Assembly: GCA_913053795.1 (NCBI GenBank)
Contig: CAJXGZ010000165.1
Location: 1 to 5,568 of the forward strand
DNA length: 5,568 nucleotides
Direction of reading: 5' to 3'
Source: an uncultured Rhodospirillales bacterium
Lineage (GTDB): Bacteria; Pseudomonadota; Alphaproteobacteria; Rhodospirillales; 2-02-FULL-58-16
A model generated the notes under the pieces. It worked only from the letters and a program-made list of their open reading frames with translations. It did not search any database and was not told the DNA's origin. This document shows positions 1 to 4,658 of this stretch, one piece after another (positions within the stretch are counted from its first letter, which is position 1; every line of letters begins with the position of its first letter). Made by a program: the position numbers and the translations under genes.

Positions 1-33
1 CGCATCATAGGTATCCCGGCGCTGCCTCTCTAG
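1..33 (+). CDS. C-terminal tail of an upstream gene (partial)
   Basis: Reading from base 1 gives ten sense codons (RIIGIPALPL) and a TAG at 31-33, three bases before the ATG of the NnrU-family gene. This is what the end of an upstream gene in the same transcription unit would look like. Ten residues are too few to identify a product. One other forward frame (starting at base 3) is also open here, so the call rests only on the tight spacing to the next gene. Confidence 0.3.
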   Translation, partial: RIIGIPALPL

Positions 34-36
34 GAC

Positions 37-657
37 ATGACAGAGCTCCTTATTGCAATCGCCGCCTTTACGGCGTTTCACATACTGCCCTCCACGCCAT
101 TGCGGGCATGGATGATCGCCCGTGTCGGGCAGCGCCGCTTCATGTGGGCCTTCTCCGCCCTGTCGGTGCTGTTCTTCGGCTGGATTTGGATGGCTTTTCG
201 CGCGGCTTCCGCCGGGCCGGTTTTCTGGGTAACGTCCCAGGGCGAGCGCTGGGCAAGCGCGGCGCTCATGCTGGGCGCGTTCCTGCAGATATTTTCAACC
301 GGGCTGCGCACGGGGCGCGTCACGGACAGCTACGGCACGGCGGTCGGCATCTGGGGGCTGGTGCATATGGCGAACAACGCCGCGGCGGCCGACTGGGTAT
401 TCTTCGGATATATGACCCTGTTGGCGCTCGCCGGGACGTGGCTCATCGACCACCGGCGCGCGCGGCTCCTCGGCGATGCCTGGCCGCCGCTGAAGGCGGA
501 AACCTCGAACCTGCCCTTCCTCGCCATATTGCGGGGCCGTAACCGGCTCCTCCTGCGGGAATTCGGATGGGCCCGCGCCGCCGCCGCGCTGGCCGCATGG
601 GCGCTGGCGCTGTGGGTTCATGAAACCGTCTTCGGACTGCCCGTGCTCTGGTTTTAG
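37..657 (+). CDS. NnrU-family integral membrane protein
   Basis: A 206-residue hydrophobic protein of the NnrU family, inner-membrane proteins first linked to nitric-oxide/nitrite metabolism in alphaproteobacteria. Their biochemical role is unsettled. Family hallmarks seen: an N-terminal membrane segment carrying H15 followed by P18-S19; segments near residues 36-54 and 73-88; and a block at about 103-136 with H110 and N113-N114 (family pattern: H, then A-N-G), followed by a long apolar helix ending before a basic DHRRAR stretch. A last segment lies at about 179-205. From memory, many members have Thr-Arg-His-Pro just before the H110 block; here that place reads T96-D97-S98-Y99. An in-frame TAG at 31-33 forces the ATG at 37. 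The only purine-rich SD-like string (AGGA, 32-35) is one base from the ATG, too close for a normal site, so initiation may depend on coupling to the upstream gene. The family call is good; the physiological role is unknown. Confidence 0.85.
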   Translation: MTELLIAIAAFTAFHILPSTPLRAWMIARVGQRRFMWAFSALSVLFFGWIWMAFRAASAGPVFWVTSQGERWASAALMLGAFLQIFSTGLRTGRVTDSYGTAVGIWGLVHMANNAAAADWVFFGYMTLLALAGTWLIDHRRARLLGDAWPPLKAETSNLPFLAILRGRNRLLLREFGWARAAAALAAWALALWVHETVFGLPVLWF

Positions 658-658
658 G

Positions 659-704
659 GCGTATCACCGATAAGCGGGAACCGGTTATCGGAAAAACGAT
701 ACGC
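659..704. repeat. Palindromic alphaproteobacterial dispersed-repeat-like element
   Basis: Nested inverted repeats. The outer arms are GCGTATC (659-665) and GATACGC (698-704). The inner arms are CCGATAA (667-673) and TTATCGG (685-691), around GCGGGAACCGG. The right side carries an extra AAAAAC bulge. From memory, this matches in layout and core (GGGAACCGGTT, then TCGGAAAA) an abundant intergenic palindrome of rhizobial and related genomes whose outer arms read GATCATGC-like. Here the outer arms differ but still pair. It begins two bases after the nnrU-family stop, a typical place for such elements. Homology to that repeat is inferred from pattern recall only. Confidence 0.55.
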
Positions 705-750
705 ATAAACAAAGCCGAGATCGCGGTTTTTATTCCATCAAAACATGAAG

Positions 751-810
751 CGATCTAGAGCAGCCCGCGTTCAGGAGAACGCAGATTAAGTTGTTCTAAC
801 ATTTAGAAAC
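751..810. repeat. Two adjacent small hairpins in the intergenic repeat cluster
   Basis: GCGTTC (767-772) pairs perfectly with GAACGC (777-782) around an AGGA loop. TTCTAA (794-799) pairs with TTAGAA (803-808) around CAT. They follow a CGATCTAGAGC string at 751-761. Short hairpins beginning with a CTAGAG box are also common in alphaproteobacterial intergenic repeats, so these may be a second module of the same composite repeat as the palindrome at 659-704. No T-tract follows either stem, so they are not terminators. Confidence 0.4.
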
Positions 811-822
811 AGATCAAATTTT

Positions 823-852
823 CCGCCTTCGGACGACTCCATCCGAAGGCGG
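823..852. repeat. Perfect 11-bp inverted repeat with 8-nt loop
   Basis: CCGCCTTCGGA (823-833) and TCCGAAGGCGG (842-852) are perfect reverse complements around CGACTCCA. The stem is strong, but neither strand has a T-run directly after it: + continues TCTGACTTCGG, and - continues AAAATTTGATC. A classical intrinsic terminator is therefore not supported. CTTCGG recurs at 858-863 and can pair with CCGAAG (843-848), giving a second hairpin that excludes the first. It could be a repeat module, an RNA 3'-end stabiliser for the nnrU transcript, or an attenuator-like switch. Confidence 0.5.
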
Positions 853-876
853 TCTGACTTCGGTAAAAATTTCCTC

Positions 877-909
877 AAAAAAAAGAAGCAAGGACATGTG
901 CCTTGCTTC
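877..909 (-). terminator. Rho-independent terminator reading on the minus strand
   Basis: On the minus strand a perfect 9-bp stem, GAAGCAAGG (909-901) with CCTTGCTTC (893-885) around a 7-nt loop, is followed at once by eight T (884-877). That is a good intrinsic-terminator architecture. On the plus strand the A8 tract precedes the stem and no T-run follows, so it is not a plus-strand terminator. No minus-strand gene ends nearby: the closest one upstream in that direction is motB, whose stop is about 925 bp away. It may stop motAB read-through or an antisense transcript, or be left from a lost gene. Confidence 0.6.
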
Positions 910-1424
910 CCAGTCGTCCTGCTCCACCTTCATCCTCGAAACGCAAACACCCTGCAAATACGCAAAACCAGGCAAGAGGCGTTTCGAGACTCTATCCGAC
1001 CAGCCTTCCCTACATGCTCAAGGAAACTTGGCCCGACTTGGTTACAAAGTGTCCTCTTCCGGCGTCTGACGAAGTATGGGAAGGCACCCGTTTCGGAATC
1101 GACCAAACTTTGCCTCAGTCCCTGCGCAAGAGAATCCTGGGAGAGTTGGTCTGCGCCTATCTGGAATTCTGCCTTCAGCATGGAGTGAAGCAGATCATCG
1201 GCGTCATGCCGATTGTTGTCTGGAAGGCCGTTTTCGCCCGCTCCGGCTGGCCGGTGGAGCACCTCGGCGAGTTTCGTGAGGTCGGTGGGGACAAGATCGT
1301 CGCGGGAAGCATGGACGTTTCCCAGGAGAACCTGGCGTGCGTCCGCAAACGCATGGGCATCAACCACCCGGTGCTGAGAACGGCGCAAACCGTTTTCGAG
1401 CAGTCAATGGAGAAAGCCGCGTGA
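903..1424 (+). pseudogene. 5'-truncated LuxI-family acyl-homoserine-lactone synthase remnant
   Basis: LuxI enzymes make acyl-homoserine-lactone quorum signals from S-adenosylmethionine and acyl-ACP. Residues from about 25 of this 173-residue frame match the family: ARGVSRLYPTSLPYML (24-39, where LuxI has RLLPTT...YML), W59-E60-G61-T62-R63-F64 (the conserved Glu and Arg of the E-x-x-RF motif), a helix-rich block ending VVWKAVFARSGWPVEHLG (105-122), and VAGSMDVS then VRKRMGINHPVLR (133-159). Everything LuxI proteins carry before R-L-x-P-T, about 65-70 residues including the N-terminal Arg, Phe, Trp and acidic SAM-site residues, is missing. The first 23 residues show no resemblance, and the other two forward frames give no convincing lost part. 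The nominal TTG start lies inside the hairpin at 885-909 and has no normal SD; homology starts near base 975. Probably inactive. The C-terminal two thirds has no internal stop or frameshift, so decay may be recent. No luxR is in view. Confidence 0.75.
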
Positions 1425-1612
1425 GACATCAATACAGCATCTCAATGGATTCAACGCCCGAGCTAATCCCGGCGTCCATATCCCGCGCCTTGTCCTTCCT
1501 TGAACGCGAGGCGGGCACAATCGGTCTGGAGCGGCTCGCCGCATTGATACGCCTGGCGGCGATCGAAGCGGATGACCTGTCGATAAAACTAATCGAGGAC
1601 CGCATGCAATGA
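1421..1612 (+). CDS. Small helical protein A downstream of luxI remnant (63 aa, unknown)
   Basis: The GTG start at 1421 overlaps the luxI-remnant stop by four bases (GTGA). It is preceded by GGAGA (1409-1413) with a 7-nt spacer, which favours GTG over the in-frame ATG at 1445 (no SD). The 63-residue product is mostly predicted helix: a short N-terminal region with E14-L15 and P17, then R22, L24, L27-E28, E30-A31, L36, L39-A40, I43, L45-A46, E49-A50, and a tail ending KLIEDRMQ. It has no signal peptide, no membrane span and no metal motif. I recognise no family. It aligns without gaps at the same residue numbers to the next gene's product. Its position suggests co-transcription with the luxI relic; a protein-protein or regulatory role would be speculation. 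Confidence 0.6.
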   Translation: MRHQYSISMDSTPELIPASISRALSFLEREAGTIGLERLAALIRLAAIEADDLSIKLIEDRMQ

Positions 1613-1818
1613 AAAAAAAGATGGATAAACTCGGCGCCGTTTATGAACTTTCGCCCCTGGAAGGCGTTGCGAGATGTTTGATGAACTTGGAAAATGAGGC
1701 GTTGAAAAATGACCTTGCTGAGCTTGCCGAAGACATCAAACTGGCCCGCGAAGAAGCCGAAGCCTCTCTCATGAGCCCTTTGAGGGAGCCCGAAAGCCTG
1801 TCCTTGCGCTGCCATTAA
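1609..1818 (+). CDS. Small coiled-coil-like protein B, paralogue of the preceding small gene (69 aa, unknown)
   Basis: The ATG at 1609 overlaps the preceding stop by four bases (ATGA). GAGGA (1595-1599) sits 9 nt upstream, indicating translational coupling. An alternative ATG at 1621 has a poorer context. The product has a lysine-rich start (MKKKMDK) and a charged amphipathic helix at about residues 21-53, likely to form a coiled coil or helical hairpin, then a short unstructured tail ending LSLRCH. It shares with the previous protein R22, L24, L27-E28, E30-A31, L36, L39-A40, I43, L45-A46 and E49-A50: 14 identities in 29 positions without a gap, plus an upstream E-L-x-P. No known family is recognised and no enzymatic motif is visible. 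The TAA lies 15 bp from the convergent motB stop. Base composition looks somewhat more AT-rich than the neighbouring genes. Confidence 0.6.
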   Translation: MKKKMDKLGAVYELSPLEGVARCLMNLENEALKNDLAELAEDIKLAREEAEASLMSPLREPESLSLRCH

Positions 1819-1833
1819 CGCTGACGCAGGCCA

Positions 1834-2628
1834 CTATTTTTCCACCAACACCGAAATTTCAACGCGGCGGTTCTTGGCCCGGTTCTGCGGCGTGTTGTTC
1901 GGCGCCAACGGCTTGCTGTCGCCATGCCCCTGGATGGTGATGCGCTTGGAATCGAACTGCTTGTCCTTAAGAATGCGGTGAACGACAGCGGTGGCGCGGG
2001 CCGAGGACAGCTCCCAGTTTGACTGGTACTCGCCGCCGGACATGGGCACGTTGTCGGTGTGGCCGGAAACAATGATGTCGCCCTTGGTTTTGGAGAGAAC
2101 CGGCAACAGCTTGCCCAGGGTCTTGGAAAATTCATGGGTCAGCCGGCCGCTTCCCGATGGGAAAGCGATCTCGCTTGGAAATAGAACGATGACCTTGTTG
2201 CCTTCGCGCTTGACGGTGATGCCCGAGCCCGCGACCTCCTTGTCGATCACCTCCTGCATGGCGCCGCTGATTTCCTCCAGGCGTCTGTCTTGCCGCCTCT
2301 CCGCCTCTTCCTTGATTTCCTGGTCGGAGGCCTCGGGAAGTTCGATGCTGACCGTCTGTGAGGATTCGGCGGGCTGCGGCGCACGGGTGGGATCGACGTC
2401 CGAGGCGGACTTGCGGCGCAAGGCTCCCTCAAATTCGATGATTCCGGCCAGCTTGTCCTCTCTTGACACCCCGAAAGCATCTCTCATGGAGCCGGCCATG
2501 GCCTTGAACTTGACGACGTCCATTTCAGCGAAGGTGAGCAGCAGTACGAACAAGACCAGCAACAAGGCCATCAAATCGGCGAAGGTCACCATCCACATGG
2601 GTGCGCCGGCGGGGCATTTGTCGGCCAT
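1834..2628 (-). CDS. motB: Flagellar motor stator protein MotB (PomB-type)
   Basis: A 264-residue stator B subunit, near the usual family length. It has a short cytoplasmic N-terminus and one membrane span at about 13-34 holding the essential ion-carrying aspartate D18 in TFADLM. A plug/linker follows (EMDVVKFKAMAGSMRDAFGV, 35-54), then a charged linker to about 135 and an OmpA-like peptidoglycan-binding domain: GHTDN at 189-193, NWELSSARA at 204-212, then GHGDSKPLAPNN and NRRVEI to 258. The N-terminal CPAGAPMWM and FAEMDVVKFK strings resemble PomB of sodium motors more than proton-driven MotB. It would assemble with MotA in the inner membrane, anchor to peptidoglycan and conduct ions to drive rotation. 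The ATG at 2628 has GGGAG (minus strand of 2636-2640) 7 nt upstream. It lies 23 bp after motA, clearly the same operon. It is convergent with the small gene ending at 1818. Confidence 0.95.
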   Translation of the reverse strand: MADKCPAGAPMWMVTFADLMALLLVLFVLLLTFAEMDVVKFKAMAGSMRDAFGVSREDKLAGIIEFEGALRRKSASDVDPTRAPQPAESSQTVSIELPEASDQEIKEEAERRQDRRLEEISGAMQEVIDKEVAGSGITVKREGNKVIVLFPSEIAFPSGSGRLTHEFSKTLGKLLPVLSKTKGDIIVSGHTDNVPMSGGEYQSNWELSSARATAVVHRILKDKQFDSKRITIQGHGDSKPLAPNNTPQNRAKNRRVEISVLVEK

Positions 2629-2651
2629 GGAGTAACTCCCTTTACGCCTTG

Positions 2652-3419
2652 CTATTCATCACTGTCATCGTCACGAACAGCGCCCACGGGAAGGTATCCG
2701 GCAAGAATCTCCTCCATCACGCTGGGATTCTGATTGCCGTGCAGTTGGAGGACGCTTTGCAGGATCAGGTCCTTGATGTTGCGGTCCACATCGACCTTGA
2801 AGGCCAGCTTGTCGGCGATGGGAAGGGCGATAAGGTTGGCGAGAATAGCGCCGTAAAGGGTGGTCAACATGGCCACCGCCATGGCCGGACCAATGGACGA
2901 GGGATCGTCCAAGGAGCTGAGCATTTGCACCAACCCGACCAGAGTGCCGATCATGCCGAAGGCGGGCGCCGTTTCACCGATGCCGCGGAACATCCTTTCA
3001 CCCACCTCATCGCGCAGGATAGAGAGATTCACCTCCCGCGACATGGTGTCCTTGACGATGTCCAGGTTATGCCCGTCCGTGCACAAACGAACGCCGCGCT
3101 TGAAGATATCATTTTCGATCTCGACGTTCTCCAATCCCAGCAAGCCGTTCTTGCGCACAATGTTGGCCATTTCGATGGCTTGATCGTAGATGGCCTGGGG
3201 ATCGGCGCTTACATTCTTGAAGGCGATTGACGCGCCGGTCTTAAAGGCGCTCATGACGTCCTTCAAAGGAAACTTGATAAAGGTGGCCGCGATGGTGCCG
3301 CCGAAAACAACGAGGATGCTTGGGACATTGACAAACGAGCCGAAATCCCCGCCAAGGGAGATGGCGGCGCCGATAACGCCAAGTCCGGCGACAATACCGA
3401 TTAGTGTGGCTATATCCAT
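2652..3419 (-). CDS. motA: Flagellar motor stator protein MotA (PomA-type)
   Basis: A 255-residue stator A subunit close in length and sequence to Vibrio PomA. Membrane segments lie at about 3-21 and 28-48, with a cytoplasmic loop at about 50-150 carrying the charged residues expected to contact FliG (for example R89-K90, and R136 to E141). Two further segments follow at about 152-170 and 178-202. The TM3 string GMIGTLVGL (155-163) and TM4 string LTTLYGAIL (185-193) keep T159 and T186-T187, matching PomA threonines near 158 and 185-186 implicated in sodium passage, so a Na+-driven motor is inferred. Five MotA subunits are expected to surround two MotB. The ATG at 3419 has GGAG (minus strand of 3428-3431) 8 nt upstream. 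It is first in the motAB operon; no other flagellar genes are in view. The C-terminus is acidic (DDDSDE). Confidence 0.95.
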   Translation of the reverse strand: MDIATLIGIVAGLGVIGAAISLGGDFGSFVNVPSILVVFGGTIAATFIKFPLKDVMSAFKTGASIAFKNVSADPQAIYDQAIEMANIVRKNGLLGLENVEIENDIFKRGVRLCTDGHNLDIVKDTMSREVNLSILRDEVGERMFRGIGETAPAFGMIGTLVGLVQMLSSLDDPSSIGPAMAVAMLTTLYGAILANLIALPIADKLAFKVDVDRNIKDLILQSVLQLHGNQNPSVMEEILAGYLPVGAVRDDDSDE

Positions 3420-3627
3420 TTACCAAGCTCCGCATTTAAGCAAACATACGTGGTTTCTGACGAACCGCTGACGATCCATCTTCTAACGCAAGCGTTTATG
3501 GATACAATTTTATTCATTAAAGTAACTTTAAGATTATGCTTTTTTTCACCCTCTGGAGCCCTATGCAAATCCCTAAACCCGCCGTATAACTCTGCCGAAC
3601 GACGCCCCCCAAGGGCTAGGAGGCTCC
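3420..3627. promoter_or_regulatory. Divergent intergenic region between motA and the glycosyltransferase operon
   Basis: This 208-bp gap separates divergently transcribed operons, so it should hold both promoters. Bases 3490-3545 are markedly AT-rich compared with the coding DNA. For the plus strand, TATAAC (3585-3590) is a plausible -10, 38 bp before the GTG start at 3628, but the hexamer 17 bp upstream (TATGCA) is a poor -35. On the minus strand I see no clean sigma-70, sigma-54 or sigma-28 pair for motA. No ORF with a credible start is present. Confidence 0.5.
3517..3531. promoter_or_regulatory. Perfect 15-bp palindrome, candidate operator
   Basis: TTAAAGT (3517-3523) and ACTTTAA (3525-3531) are perfect 7-bp arms around one central A, in the AT-rich core of the divergent intergenic region. 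It is 98 bp upstream of the motA start and 97 bp upstream of the glycosyltransferase start. Position and symmetry suit binding by a dimeric regulator acting on one or both operons. The regulator cannot be named from sequence. AT-rich DNA can form such a palindrome by chance, so confidence is moderate to low. Confidence 0.35.
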
Positions 3628-4605
3628 GTGACCAAGCGAATCCTGTTCATTTCTTCGACGCGCGTCGGCGACGCTATTCTTTCGACCGGTCTTCTCAATC
3701 ACCTGATCGGAGAGAACCCCGACGCCCGCATCACCATCGCCTGCGGTCCGGCGGCGGCGTCCCTGTTCGAAGCGGTCCCTAACCTGGAGCGCATCATCGT
3801 GCTGGGCAAAATGGCGTTCTCCCTGCATTGGCCCATGCTGTGGGCGTTATGCGCCTGGCGTTATTGGGACATGCTGGTGGACCTCAGGAACTCCCCCATG
3901 TACTACGTGCTGGCGGCGGGCAAGCGCTGGCGCATCGGGCGCAGCCAAGAGGGCGTTCACAGGGTTCGCATGTTGGCCGGCGTTATCGGGCTCGCCGACG
4001 CGCCGCCCGCGCCGCGTCTGTGGACCGGCGCCGAACACCTTGAATTGGCGCGCCGGCTTGTTCCCGACGGGCCGCCGGTTCTGGCGGTGGGCCCCACCGC
4101 CAACTGGCGGGCCAAGACATGGCCGATGGCGCGATTTATGGAATTGATCAATCGTTTATGCGCTTCCGGCGGCATTCTTCCCGGCGCCCGCGTCGCCATC
4201 CTGGGACGCGACGACGAACGCCCCATGGCGCTCGGCTTGATCGACGCCATCCCCGAAAACCGGCGGATTGATCTTGTCGGCAAGCTGGACCTGCTTGACG
4301 CCTACGCCTGCCTTGAGAGGTGCGCCTTCTACGTCGGCAACGACTCTGGGTTGATGCATTTGGCGGCGGCGTCGGGCATTCCCACCCTGGGACTTTTCGG
4401 CCCCAGCCCCGAGAAGCATTACGCGCCGTGGGGACCGCTGTGCGACGTCGCCCACACCAGCATTCCCTATGAGGAGATATTCCCCGCCGTCTTCGACCAT
4501 CGCAACACGGGCACCCTCATGGAAAGCCTGTCGGTGGACAAAACCGAGGAAGCGGCCCGAAGCCTGTGGCGACGGGCTGAAGGGGCGAAAGAAGCCCCGC
4601 AATGA
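3628..4605 (+). CDS. Glycosyltransferase family 9 (heptosyltransferase-like)
   Basis: A 325-residue GT9 (GT-B fold) enzyme related to the LPS heptosyltransferases WaaC/WaaF/WaaQ, which transfer heptose from ADP-heptose to the LPS inner core in the cytoplasm. N-terminal domain: ILFISSTRVGDAILSTGLL (5-23), with the conserved G14-D15 whose Asp is the expected catalytic base, and N30-P31-D32 typical of the family. C-terminal nucleotide-sugar domain: VGPTANWRAKTWP (154-166) with K163, a strand-turn at VAILGRDDE (189-197), and the signature YVGNDSGLMHLAAASGIPTLGLFGPS (235-260) with N238, D239, G241 and H244. The start is GTG 3628, with AGGAGG at 3618-3623 and a 4-nt spacer. It opens a + strand operon and its TGA overlaps the next ATG by four bases. 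Exact donor and acceptor sugars cannot be read from sequence; O-antigen or another surface glycan is possible. Confidence 0.88.
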   Translation: MTKRILFISSTRVGDAILSTGLLNHLIGENPDARITIACGPAAASLFEAVPNLERIIVLGKMAFSLHWPMLWALCAWRYWDMLVDLRNSPMYYVLAAGKRWRIGRSQEGVHRVRMLAGVIGLADAPPAPRLWTGAEHLELARRLVPDGPPVLAVGPTANWRAKTWPMARFMELINRLCASGGILPGARVAILGRDDERPMALGLIDAIPENRRIDLVGKLDLLDAYACLERCAFYVGNDSGLMHLAAASGIPTLGLFGPSPEKHYAPWGPLCDVAHTSIPYEEIFPAVFDHRNTGTLMESLSVDKTEEAARSLWRRAEGAKEAPQ

Positions 4606-4658
4606 AGCTTTCAGCATTGCTCATCATCCACAACGAGGAAAGGAAGCTGGAAAAATGA
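4602..4658 (+). pseudogene. 18-codon mini-ORF: truncated duplicate of the GT2 gene start
   Basis: The ATG at 4602 overlaps the GT9 stop (ATGA), and the TGA at 4656-4658 overlaps the ATG of the following GT2 gene. The encoded peptide MKLSALLIIHNEERKLEK resembles residues 6-20 of that GT2 protein (KLSAVISIRNEEKQL): 9 of 15 residues and, by hand count, 33 of 45 bases (4605-4649 against 4670-4714) are identical. The 65-bp offset is not a multiple of three, so the copy is in another frame. It is too short to be an enzyme. It is best read as the stump of a second GT2 gene or of a partial tandem duplication. It may now couple translation between the two glycosyltransferases, and it supplies the AGGA (4641-4644) used by the next start. 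Confidence 0.65.

Noticed and set aside
930..1388. 152-residue minus-strand open frame opposite the luxI remnant
   Set aside because: It is antisense to clear LuxI homology, has no recognisable domain and no obvious SD. It looks like a codon-bias shadow, despite the minus-strand terminator just beyond it.
1337..1420. Upstream extension of small gene A to an ATG at 1337 (91 residues)
   Set aside because: It would overlap conserved LuxI codons by almost 90 bp. GTG 1421 has GGAGA at ideal spacing, and the paralogue alignment works in register from that start.
1796..1841. Possible terminator between the convergent small gene B and motB
   Set aside because: GCCTG (1796-1800) and CAGGC (1827-1831) can pair, with TTTTT at 1837-1841, but the stem is only 5-6 bp with a loop of about 26 nt. 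It is too weak to call.
1991..2635. Long plus-strand open frame (214 residues) opposite motB
   Set aside because: It is antisense to an unmistakable MotB with D18 and the OmpA-like domain. The serine-rich composition is typical of a shadow frame.
3450..3782. 110-residue plus-strand open frame across the divergent intergenic region
   Set aside because: It runs into the GT9 gene in another frame, has basic low-complexity content, and matches no family.
4469..4654. Upstream in-frame extension of the GT2 gene to 4469 (316-residue version)
   Set aside because: The extra residues overlap the GT9 coding sequence and resemble no GT2 N-terminus. ATG 4655 has a good SD and puts the conserved LSAVISIRNEE at the normal distance from the start.
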